NCBI RefSeq assembly: GCF_000876015.1 | Contig: NZ_BBQM01000018.1 | Coordinates: forward strand, 124,001 to 188,000 | Length of the DNA stretch: 64,000 nt | Source of the DNA: Cupriavidus basilensis | GTDB lineage: Bacteria > Pseudomonadota > Gammaproteobacteria > Burkholderiales > Burkholderiaceae | Direction of reading: 5' to 3' | The notes under the pieces: generated by a model | Databases searched by the model: none | What the model saw: the letters and a program-made list of their open reading frames with translations, nothing else | What the model was told of the DNA's origin: nothing | Shown here: positions 38,986 to 48,000 of the stretch, one piece after another | How the letters are laid out: the number at the start of each line of letters is the position of its first letter | How positions within the stretch are numbered: position 1 is the first letter of the stretch | Made by a program: the position numbers and the translations under genes

Positions 38986-39426
38986 ATGTCCATCGGCACG
39001 CAGCCGCTCTCCCGCAAGCCGGCCCGCCCGCTGCGCCTGACCATCCTGTGCGGCGCGCTGGCCCTGCTGGCGCTGGCCACGCTGAGCGCCTGCCAGGCCC
39101 AGCGCCCGTCCGCGCCGGCCAGCAGCCTCAACGCCGACCGCGCCGTCGGCGACATCATGGTGCGCTTCACCGCGCCGCCCGTGACCGCCTCGGAAGACGC
39201 CGGGCGCCTGGTGGAATCCATCGCCGGGCCGATCCGCTTCGTGGTCAAGCGGCCCATGTCGGGCGGCGTCTGGCTCGTCACCGCGATCTCCGCCTCGGCC
39301 GACGCCACGCTCGACCAGGCCGTGGCCACGCTGCGCGCGGCGCCGCGCATCGAGACCGCCGAGCCCGACCGCGTGCTCAAGCCCAACCGCACCCAGCCGG
39401 CCAGCCGCGACATGCGGCCCGACTGA
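38986..39426 (+). CDS. Lipoprotein resembling a free-standing subtilase propeptide (I9-like)
   Basis: A 146-residue lipoprotein: basic N-terminus, hydrophobic core and lipobox TLSAC (Cys about 36), with AGGAGT before the ATG. The mature part aligns by eye with the propeptide of the next gene: GDIMVRFTAPP against GNFIVRWRDG, FVVKRPMSGGVWLV against LSVKRQMGGNLQLL, and LRAAPRIETAEPDRVLK against LRKDPRIAEVVPDRWLR. Propeptides of this fold (inhibitor family I9) fold the subtilase and inhibit it. I infer a membrane-anchored inhibitor or foldase for the adjacent protease. It is upstream of the protease on the same strand, 172 bp away. Confidence 0.8.
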   Translation: MSIGTQPLSRKPARPLRLTILCGALALLALATLSACQAQRPSAPASSLNADRAVGDIMVRFTAPPVTASEDAGRLVESIAGPIRFVVKRPMSGGVWLVTAISASADATLDQAVATLRAAPRIETAEPDRVLKPNRTQPASRDMRPD

Positions 39427-39598
39427 GAAAAACGGTTTGCTGTAGTCGAATGCCCGCGCTCGGGCGTTGAAGTACCTTGAAAAAGCTTGGTCGCAGTAAC
39501 CGAGGTTTCCGGCGCATCCGCGCACAGGCAATTCCGGAGCGTCCCAGGGGTGCTCCACCGCGGTCGGTCCGACGCGGACCAAACGGCAGGAGGCAGAC

Positions 39599-41308
39599 AT
39601 GCGGCAACCGTTTCAGGATCGAAATAGCGGGCTAGCGCAACGGGCGCGGCGCGGCGCAGCGCGATCGGCGCTCTCGGCGCTGCTGGCGCCGCTGGTGCTG
39701 GGCGCCGGCCTCTGGCTGGGCCTGCCGGCCGCCGCCGGCGCGGCGCCCGACCCGGCCGCGCGCCCGGCACCCCGCTACAGCGGCAACTTCATCGTGCGCT
39801 GGCGCGACGGCGCCACCACCAAGGACGGCGCCGCCGGCAACGCCGGCGCGGACCCGCAATCCGAGCGCATGCTGAGCGTGAGCCAGGACACCGGCGTGGC
39901 GCTCTCGGTCAAGCGCCAGATGGGCGGCAACCTGCAACTGCTGAGCGCCGGCGATGCCGCCGACCCCGAGGCCACCGCGGCGCGCCTGCGCAAGGATCCG
40001 CGCATTGCCGAGGTGGTGCCTGACCGCTGGCTGCGGCTCCACGACACCAGCCCCAACGATCCCGAATTCGCGCTCAACCAGGCCTATCTCAACACGCCCG
40101 CCGTGGTGCGCGGCGGCGTCAACCTGCCGCCCGCCTGGGACCGCAGCCGCGGCAACGGCAGCCTGGTGATCGCGGTGGTCGACACCGGCTACCTGCCCCA
40201 CCCCGACCTGGCCGCGCGCATCGTGCCGGGCTATGACTTCATCACCGACCCCGGCACCGCCAACGACGGCGGCGGCCGCGACGCCGACGCCACCGATGCC
40301 GGCGACGGCGTGCCGGTCGGCTACACCTGCTCCGGCTCGGCGCCGGCCACCACCGCCACCAACAACAGCTGGCACGGCACGCGCGTGGCGGGCACGCTGG
40401 GCGCGATCACCGACAACGGGCAGAGCATCGCCGGGGTGGACTGGAACGCGCGCATCCAGCCGGTGCGCGTCTCGGGCCGCTGCGGCGCGCTGCTGTCCGA
40501 CACCGTCGACGGCATGCGCTGGGCCGGCGGCCTGCCGGTGCCGAACATCCCGAACAACCCCACCCCGGCGCGCGTCATCAACGTGAGCCTGGGCGGCGGC
40601 ACCTGCTCCACCGTCGAGCAGCAGGCCGTCAACGACCTTGCCGCCGCCGGCGCGGTGGTGGTCGCCGCCACCGGCAACAGCGCCGGCGCGGTCGAGGCGC
40701 CGGCGGACTGCGCCGGCGTGGTGGCCGTCACCGCGCACGTCAACGACGGCGAGAACGCCAGCTACGCCAACGTTGGCCCGCAGGTCTCGCTGAGCGCGCC
40801 GGGCGGCGGCTGCGGCAACTCCAAGGTCGTCACCGACCCCGGCACCGGCCAGATCTCGTGCTCGGCGTCGCAGTCGTTCATCCGCACGCTGTCCAACGAC
40901 GGCACCACCACGCTCGGCAACTACAACGTGACCAACTCGCAGGGCACCAGCTTCGCCGCGCCGCTGGTGTCGGGCGTGGCCGCGCTGATGCTGGCGGCCA
41001 ACCCGGCACTGACGCCGGCCCAGGTGCTGGCCGCGCTGAAAAGCTCGGCGCGCCCGCATCCGGCCAACACCTATTGCACGCTGGCGGCCAACACCGGCAA
41101 CTGCGGCGCGGGCCTGCTCGACGCCAATGCCGCGCTGATCGCCGCCACGCAGGCGCCGGCGACCACGCCGACCGCGCCTTCGAGTGGCGATAGCGGCGGC
41201 GGCGGCGGTGGCGGCGCGCTGGCATGGCCGCTCTCGATCGCGCTGTGCGGCCTCGGCCTGCTGCTGGGCCTGGGCGCGCGCCGCGGCAGGAAGGCCGCGC
41301 CGCGCTGA
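39599..41308 (+). CDS. Secreted subtilisin-like serine protease with GlyGly-CTERM-like tail
   Basis: A 569-residue S8 peptidase. Order: signal peptide (about 20-43), I9-like propeptide (about 58-150), catalytic domain with Asp195 in AVVDTGYLPHPDL, His259 in WHGTRVAGTLGA and Ser451 in GTSFAAPLVSGVAAL, then a short linker, seven glycines (about 533-539), a hydrophobic helix (ALAWPLSIALCGLGLLLGLG) and the basic end RRGRK. Four or more Cys in the catalytic domain suggest disulfides. The Gly-run/helix/basic tail is the GlyGly-CTERM sorting signal cut by rhombosortases, and such a gene lies immediately downstream on the other strand. AGGAGG precedes ATG 39599. Confidence 0.93.
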   Translation: MRQPFQDRNSGLAQRARRGAARSALSALLAPLVLGAGLWLGLPAAAGAAPDPAARPAPRYSGNFIVRWRDGATTKDGAAGNAGADPQSERMLSVSQDTGVALSVKRQMGGNLQLLSAGDAADPEATAARLRKDPRIAEVVPDRWLRLHDTSPNDPEFALNQAYLNTPAVVRGGVNLPPAWDRSRGNGSLVIAVVDTGYLPHPDLAARIVPGYDFITDPGTANDGGGRDADATDAGDGVPVGYTCSGSAPATTATNNSWHGTRVAGTLGAITDNGQSIAGVDWNARIQPVRVSGRCGALLSDTVDGMRWAGGLPVPNIPNNPTPARVINVSLGGGTCSTVEQQAVNDLAAAGAVVVAATGNSAGAVEAPADCAGVVAVTAHVNDGENASYANVGPQVSLSAPGGGCGNSKVVTDPGTGQISCSASQSFIRTLSNDGTTTLGNYNVTNSQGTSFAAPLVSGVAALMLAANPALTPAQVLAALKSSARPHPANTYCTLAANTGNCGAGLLDANAALIAATQAPATTPTAPSSGDSGGGGGGGALAWPLSIALCGLGLLLGLGARRGRKAAPR

Positions 41309-41345
41309 CGGCACGGCGGAGGCGGCCGCGCCGCCCCCCGCGCGC

Positions 41346-41981
41346 TCACGCGCCGTGCCGGCGCTCCCACCACTCCTGCAGCAGCCACAGCGCCAGGCCG
41401 GCCACCGCGCCGGCCGCGTGCGAGATGCGCACCACGCCGAAGCCCCAGTGCGCGTCGAACACCACCGGCGCCAGCCACGACTGCTCCAGCCAGGTCTTCA
41501 CCAGCACGCCCAGGCACAGCAGCACGCCGGCCGCGCGCGACCAGCCGTCGCCGCGCAGCAAGCGCAAGCCGCCCCACAGCGCCAGCCCGTGCAGCGCGCC
41601 GGACAGCCCGCCGTACCAGCCCACCGACGGCACCCGGCACAACGCCAGCTGCACCGCCACGCCGCAGGCCAGCAGCACCGCGAACATGACGCCGCCGCGC
41701 GCCTCGCGCCCGACCAGCAGCAGCAGGCCCGCGGCGGCCAGCAGGTCGGCCAGCCAGTGGCGCCAGCCCAGGTGCACCCACATCGCGGTCAGCAGGCGCC
41801 ACCACTGGCCGGCGGCGCCATGCCCGAGCACCGCGTCGCGCAGGTAGAGCCCGTGCGCGTGCAGCCACGGAATGAAGGTGAAGGCCGCGCCGAGCGCGGC
41901 CGTGGCGGCCAGCGCGGCCAGCACGCCGGGCAAGGTGGATGGGCTGGCGGCGGCCGGCGGCGGCGCGGGCGGCTGCGTCAA
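41346..41981 (-). CDS. rrtA: Rhombosortase-like rhomboid intramembrane protease
   Basis: A membrane protein of about 211 residues with six or so hydrophobic helices. The rhomboid nucleophile motif is GLSGALHGLALWGGL (GxSG with the following HG typical of rhombosortases) and the catalytic His is in RISHAAGAVAGLALWL near the C-terminus. The conserved WWRLLTAMWVHLGWRHWLADLL supplies the HxxxxHxxxN-like region with Asp in place of Asn. Rhombosortases cleave GlyGly-CTERM proteins, and the subtilase gene 37 bp away encodes one. The start is uncertain: TTG 41981 overlaps the glnE stop (TTGA); an internal GTG is possible. It is probably translated with glnE. Confidence 0.85.
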   Translation of the reverse strand: MTQPPAPPPAAASPSTLPGVLAALAATAALGAAFTFIPWLHAHGLYLRDAVLGHGAAGQWWRLLTAMWVHLGWRHWLADLLAAAGLLLLVGREARGGVMFAVLLACGVAVQLALCRVPSVGWYGGLSGALHGLALWGGLRLLRGDGWSRAAGVLLCLGVLVKTWLEQSWLAPVVFDAHWGFGVVRISHAAGAVAGLALWLLQEWWERRHGA

Positions 41982-44950
41982 TTGCCGCCGGCGCCCGCCG
42001 GCTCGCCGAACACCGCCTGCCACAGCGCGCGCACCTGCGCCACCGCCGCGGCCACCGCATCGGCGGGCACGCGCGCCTGGTCGTGGCCGTCGAGCCGCAA
42101 CTGGTGCTGGCGCGCGCGGAACGCGCGGTAGGCGTCGCCCACCTCGCGCGCCAGCGTGGCGTCGATCAGGCCCAGCTCGCCGGCGGTGCGCAGCAGCGCG
42201 ATATTGCCGGCGTTGCGGGTCAGCTCGGGATGGTCGTGGCTGTGCAGCAGCACCAGGTACTGCACGGTGAATTCGATGTCGACCATGCCGCCGCGGTCGT
42301 GCTTGAGGTCGAACAGCTCGCCGGGATTCGGGTGGCCGTCGGCCACCTTGCGCCGCATCGCGGCAATCTCGCCGCGCAGCGTGGCGGCGTCGCGCGGCTG
42401 GCGCAGGACCTCGTCGCGCAGGCGCTCGAAGTGCGCGCCGATCTCCGCGTCGCCGGCGCAGAAGCGCGCGCGCGTGAGCGCCTGGTGCTCCCACACCCAG
42501 GCCGTGTTGTCGCCCTCGCGCTGCTGGTAGCGGCGAAAGCCCTCGAAGCTGGTCACCAGCAGGCCCGCCTCGCCGTTCGGGCGCAGCCGCGTGTCCACGT
42601 CGAACAGCGTGCCGGCCGCGGTGTGGCTGGTCAGCCAGGTGATCAGCCGGCGCGCGTAGGCCGCGTAGATGTCGGGCGCGCGCTCGTGCTCGTCCTCGTA
42701 CAGGAAGATGATGTCGAGGTCGGAGGCATAGCCGAGCTCCTTGCCGCCCAGCTTGCCGTAGGCGATCACCGCGAAGCGCGGATCCTCGCGGTGGCGCGTG
42801 GCCAGCTGGCGCCACACCGCGTGCAGCGTGACGGCCAGCATGGCGTCGGCGAGGTCGGACAGGCGGTCGGCCACCTGCTCCACGGTCAGCATGCCCTGCA
42901 GGTCCTGCAGCAGGATGCGGAAGGTCTCGGCATGGTGCTCGCGGCGCAGGATGTCCATCTGCGCCTCGACCTGGCCGTGGGCGGCGTCGAGCCGCGCGGC
43001 CAGGCGCGCGCGGAAATCGTGCCAGTCCGGCGCGCCGGCCAGCGCATCGCTGTCGAGCAGTTCGTCGAGCAGTTGCGGGTGGCGCGTCAGGTAGGCGGCG
43101 GCCCAGCTCGATGCGTGCAGCGTGTCGGCCACGCGCGCCATCGCCTGCGGGTATTCGGACAGCAGCGACAGATAGGACGCGCGCCGGCTGATGGCCTCGA
43201 GGAAATCGACGAAGCGCGCGATGGTGCGGTCGGCGTCGTGCTGGCGCGCGGCCAGGTCCAGCGCGCGGTTGACCAGCAGGTCGAAGCGCGCCCGGCTCTG
43301 CTCGGACAGCGCGCGGTAGCGCAGCGACGAGCCGGTCGCGCGCAGGCGGTCCAGCAGCCCGGTGCAGTCGGTGAAGCCGGCCTTGGCCAGGCGCTCGCAC
43401 GGCGGCTCGTCCTCCTCGTCGCGGATCAGCGCGGGCCACAGCGCCTCGCACGGCTCGTTGACCTGGTCGGGGTCGGAGAAGGTCGCCTCGAACTGCTGCG
43501 CCACCGGCTCCTGCAGCGAGGACAGCCGCGCCATCAGCGCCGGCCAGCCGTCAAAGCCCATCATGGCGGCCACCGCCTGCTGTTCTTCCTCGGTGGTCGG
43601 CAGGTGATGGGTCTGGGCGTCGTCGCGGTATTGCAGGCGGTGCTCGAGCTGGCGCAGGAAGCGGTAGGCGTCGGCCAGCTGCTCGGCCTGGCCGGCCGGC
43701 AGCAGGCCATGCTCGACCGCCACCGCCAGCACTTCCAGCGTGGGCCGCACGCGCAGCGCGGTGTCCTGCCCGCCGCGGATGAGCTGGAACACCTGGGCCA
43801 TGAACTCGATCTCGCGGATGCCGCCGCGGCCCAGCTTGATGTCGAACGCGCGCTGGTTGACGCGCTGCCCGCCGCCGGCCGCCACTAGCCCGCCGCTGCG
43901 CTTGGCCGCCTCGGCGCGGATCTGCGCGTGCAGCGAGCGGATCGCGGCGATCACGCCGTAGTCCAGGTAGCGGCGGAACACGAACGGGCCGGTCAGGCTG
44001 GCAAGCTGCGCCGCGGTGCGGCGCGCGTGCGGCGTGTCCTGCGCCGACACCACCCGGCCCTTGATCCACGCATAGCGCTCCCACTCGCGCCCCTGCACCA
44101 CCAGGTACTGCTCCAGCATGCCGAAGCTGCACGCCAGCGGGCCGGCGTCGCCGTTCGGGCGCAGGCGCATGTCGACGCGGAACACGTAGCCGTCGGCGGT
44201 GACTTCGGCCAGCAGGTTGATCAGGCGGCGGCCCAGGCGGATGAAATATTCGTGGTTCGACAGGCTGCGCTGGCCGCCGCGCGTGTCGCCGTCCTCGTCG
44301 TAGAGGAAGATCAGGTCGATGTCGGACGACACGTTGAGCTCGCGCCCGCCCAGCTTGCCCATGCCGACCACCACCAGCTCCTGCACCTCGCCGCTCGACT
44401 CGCCGACCGGGCGGCCGTAGGCCGGGGCCATATCCTCCTCCAGCACCGCCATGCCGTACTGGATGCCGAGCTCGGCCAGATCGGTCATGGCGCCGGTGAC
44501 TTCGCCCAGCGTCGACAGGCCGCGCAGGTCGCGCTCGATCACCACGCACATCACCTCGGCGCGCAGCCGGCGCAGCTCGCGCTTGACGGCATCCTCGACG
44601 TCGGCCGACGGCTCGCGCAGCGCCTGCAGCCGCGCCGCCATCCACGCGCGCGTGAGCGGCCGCGCGCTGGCGGCGGCGACGATTTCGGCCAGCCCGGGGC
44701 GGGCCTGCACCATGCGGCGGGTATAACGCGAATAGGCGGGCGAGTACAATGCCGTGCCGGCGCAGTCGACCGGCACAAGTCCGGCGGCGGCCACGACGGC
44801 GTGAGGCCCGCTGGCCATGTCGGCCACGGCTTGCCTGGCGGCGCCGGAAGTGTTGCCGGGCGCATGTCCGGCGGCGGCGGCACCGCTCGCGGCGGCGCTG
44901 GCGGCGGGCGCGGGCGCGGCCGAGGAACTCGTCGGATCAGTGGAAGTCAT
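41978..44950 (-). CDS. glnE: Bifunctional glutamine synthetase adenylyltransferase/deadenylylase
   Basis: Controls glutamine synthetase by attaching and removing AMP in response to PII. The 990-residue protein carries two nucleotidyltransferase domains. The first has GMGKLGGRELNVSSDIDLIF and the second AYGKLGGKELGYASDLDIIF, each followed by a regulatory helical domain. The first 50 residues are an Ala/Ser-rich extension. ATG 44950 is preceded closely by AGGA. It is divergent from yhdP, and its stop overlaps the rhombosortase start. Confidence 0.97.
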   Translation of the reverse strand: MTSTDPTSSSAAPAPAASAAASGAAAAGHAPGNTSGAARQAVADMASGPHAVVAAAGLVPVDCAGTALYSPAYSRYTRRMVQARPGLAEIVAAASARPLTRAWMAARLQALREPSADVEDAVKRELRRLRAEVMCVVIERDLRGLSTLGEVTGAMTDLAELGIQYGMAVLEEDMAPAYGRPVGESSGEVQELVVVGMGKLGGRELNVSSDIDLIFLYDEDGDTRGGQRSLSNHEYFIRLGRRLINLLAEVTADGYVFRVDMRLRPNGDAGPLACSFGMLEQYLVVQGREWERYAWIKGRVVSAQDTPHARRTAAQLASLTGPFVFRRYLDYGVIAAIRSLHAQIRAEAAKRSGGLVAAGGGQRVNQRAFDIKLGRGGIREIEFMAQVFQLIRGGQDTALRVRPTLEVLAVAVEHGLLPAGQAEQLADAYRFLRQLEHRLQYRDDAQTHHLPTTEEEQQAVAAMMGFDGWPALMARLSSLQEPVAQQFEATFSDPDQVNEPCEALWPALIRDEEDEPPCERLAKAGFTDCTGLLDRLRATGSSLRYRALSEQSRARFDLLVNRALDLAARQHDADRTIARFVDFLEAISRRASYLSLLSEYPQAMARVADTLHASSWAAAYLTRHPQLLDELLDSDALAGAPDWHDFRARLAARLDAAHGQVEAQMDILRREHHAETFRILLQDLQGMLTVEQVADRLSDLADAMLAVTLHAVWRQLATRHREDPRFAVIAYGKLGGKELGYASDLDIIFLYEDEHERAPDIYAAYARRLITWLTSHTAAGTLFDVDTRLRPNGEAGLLVTSFEGFRRYQQREGDNTAWVWEHQALTRARFCAGDAEIGAHFERLRDEVLRQPRDAATLRGEIAAMRRKVADGHPNPGELFDLKHDRGGMVDIEFTVQYLVLLHSHDHPELTRNAGNIALLRTAGELGLIDATLAREVGDAYRAFRARQHQLRLDGHDQARVPADAVAAAVAQVRALWQAVFGEPAGAGGN

Positions 44951-45027
44951 TCCTGTTGTTGTTTGGAAGCGCGTGAGCCGGCCCCGGGGCCGGCGCGCGC
45001 ATCGTGCATGGCCGGTCAGGCACCGAA

Positions 45028-45056
45028 TTGGAGAGCGCCTAGTATTGTCGGATAAT
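45028..45056 (+). promoter_or_regulatory. yhdP promoter (TTGGAG, 17 bp, GATAAT) predicting a leaderless mRNA
   Basis: TTGGAG (45028-45033) and GATAAT (45051-45056) are exactly 17 bp apart. A start seven bases past the -10 box falls on the A of the yhdP ATG (45063), so the message should have no leader. Confidence 0.8.
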
Positions 45057-45062
45057 CAGCGC

Positions 45063-48000
45063 ATGTCCAGCCGCGCCACCCCACCCGCAGAACCCGCCGC
45101 CACGGCCGCTGCCGCCGCCAGCGCCGCGCCGGGACGGGATGCCGCCGCCGGCCCCTCCCTCCTGCGGCAGGCGCCGCGCCGCGCGCTGGCGCTGGCGCGC
45201 GCGTTCGGCCGCGCCGCGCTGACCGTCGTGCGCCATCCCGCCTGGCGCGGGCTCGGCCGCGTGCTGGTGCGCCTGGCGCTGGCGCTGCTGGTGATGGCGC
45301 TGCTGGCCGGGCTGCTGATCCGCTTCGTGCTGTGGCCGCAGGCCTCGGCCGCGCGCACCTGGCTGGAGCAGCGCGGCTCGATCGCGCTCGCCGCCAAGTT
45401 CAGCATCGGCCAGCTCGACACCTACTGGGACGGCTGGCACCCCGCCTTCCACGCCCGCGACGTCGCCGCGGTCGACAGCGAGCAGCACGTGCTGATGGCC
45501 GCCGGCACGCTCGACGGCAAGCTCTCGTGGCGCTCGCTGTTCAGCATGGACCTGCTGTTCCAGCAGGTCTCCGCCAGCCACACCGACCTGCTGGTGCGGC
45601 GCACTCCGGAGGGCCGGCTCGAGGTGGCCGGCCTGACCGTCGACACCGCCAGCGCGAAGCCGCAGGACAACCGCCTGTTCGACTGGCTGCTGGCGCAGGG
45701 CAAGGTCGACCTCAGCGACGGCAAGCTGCGCTGGCTCGACGACAAGAACAAGCTGCCGCAGCTCGACGTGGGCAACATCCAGTTCAGCGCGCGGCGGTTC
45801 GGCTCGCGCCACGTCGTCAGGCTGGAGGCGCAGTCCCCCACGCTGGCGCCGCGCCCGCTGGTGATCGCGGCCGACTTCCGCCACGACTACCTGCGCCGCG
45901 CCGGCGACTGGCACAACTGGCACGGCCAGGCCAGCTGGGACCTGGGCCGGCTGGAACTGCCGGTGCTGCAGCGCTACACCGCCATCTTCGACCGCGTGGC
46001 GCGCGGCACCTTCAACACCGACGGCACCATCGAATTCCGCGGCGGCGAGATCAGCCGCAGCCAGGCCCGGCTGCGCGCCAGCGGCGTGGACCTGCAACTG
46101 GCCGGCGCGCCCGAGCCGCTCAAGCTGGCCAGCGCGCAGGCCTTCGTCATGCACCGCATCGGGCGCGACCACGACCACCTGCTGACCATCGACACCCTGC
46201 TGTGGCAGCCCGAGCCGGCCGAGGGCCCGGCCGTGCCGCCGGGACGCGCCGACGTGGCCGCCTCCGCGCCCGCCGCGATGCCCTCGTCGACGTCCTCTTT
46301 GGCGTCCTCCTCGGCTCCCTCCTCCACAGCCGCCGCCATGCCGGCCGGCGCGGCCTCCGACGCGCCCGCCGAGAACGCCTGGCGCGAAGGCATGCGCAAG
46401 GTGGTGGTGGGCTGGGCCACCGACAACAAGGGCCAGTTGCGCAAGTTCTCGCTCAAGGCGCCCACGTTCGACCTCAACACGGTGCGCTCGCTGGCCACCT
46501 CGCTGCCGCTCGACACCGCCCTGTCGCGCCAGCTGCGCGCGCTGCAGCCGTCCGGCCATCTCGACAACCTGGACGTGAACTGGAACCGCGACCGGCCGAA
46601 CCTGCTGACGCGCCGCGCCGGCGCGGCGCATTTCAACGTGCAGGGCACGCTGCGCAACGTCTCGGTGCGCGAGCAGCCGGCCAGCCCCGCGCTCGGCGCG
46701 AACGGCAAGCCCAACCTGGGCGTGCCCGGCTTCTCGCGGCTGTCCGGCAGCTTCAACTTCGACGAGCGCCGCGGCAGCGCCCGCCTGGAGGGCAGCAACG
46801 CCGCGCTGGTGCTGCCCGGCATGTTCGAGGAGCCGCGCGTGGTGTTCGACCAGATCGCCGGCGAAGTGCACTGGACCCGCGACAACAACAAGCTGGCGGT
46901 GCGCACCGACGGCGTGCGCTTCGCCAACCCGGACACCGCGGGTACCGTGCGCGGCACCTGGCAGACCGGCGGCGACGGGCATGGCGGCATCGCCGACCTG
47001 ACCGGCGAGCTGGACCGCGCCCAGGTCGGCCGTATCCCGCGCTACCTGCCGCTGGGCCTGCCCGCGGCCACGCGCCAGTACCTGGCCGGCGCGCTGGTGG
47101 CCGGCGAGGCCAGCGACGTGAAGTTCCTGGTCAAGGGCGACCTCGAATACTTCCCCTTCCACAGCCCGCACGAGGGCGCCGGCGATTTCCGCGTCGAGGT
47201 GCCGATCCAGCGCGTCAGCTACCAGATCGCGCCCCACGTCGGCGCGGCGCCCGGCAGCGCCGCTGCCGCCGCCAACGGCGGCAAGGCATGGCCGAACTTC
47301 ACCGACATCGACGGCCGCGTGCTGTTCGAGCGCGGCGGCCTGTCCTTCGTGGCCCAGCATGCGGGCGTGCAGGGCGTGCCCGGCGTCGCGCTGCAGGACG
47401 TCAACGGCCACATCGCCGACCTCAGCGACCACGGCCACCTGCTGCTCGACGGCGGCGCCAGCGGCACCATGTCGGGCTTCCTGCGCTTCATCGCCGCCAG
47501 CCCGGTGCGCGACTGGACCGGCCAGGTGACCAGCGAGATGCGCGCCCAGGGCAACGGCGAGCTGCGCCTCAAGCTCGACCTGCCGCTCACCGAGTCCCAC
47601 GCGGCCAAGGTGGACGGCCAGTTCCGCCTGCCCGGCAACGAGGTCGTGCTGAACCCGCAATGGCCGCCGCTGGGCGGCACCACCGGCGTGATCGCCTTCA
47701 ACGAGCACGGCTTCCAGCTCAACGACCTGCGCGCGCGCCTGCTCGGCGGCGAGATCCGCGCCGGCGGCGGCAGCCAGCCCGACGGCACGGTGCGCGTGAC
47801 GGCCAGCGGCAATCTGGGCGCGCCCGGCATCCGCGAGCTGCTGGCCGGCTCGGCGCTCGCCGCGCTGGCGCAGAAGACCGAAGGCAGCGCCGCCTACAGC
47901 GCCGTGATCGGCGTGCGCGAGCACCAGCCGCAGATCACCGTCACCTCCGATCTGGCCGGGCTGGCGCTCGGCCTGCCCGCGCCGCTGGGCAAGAGCGCGG

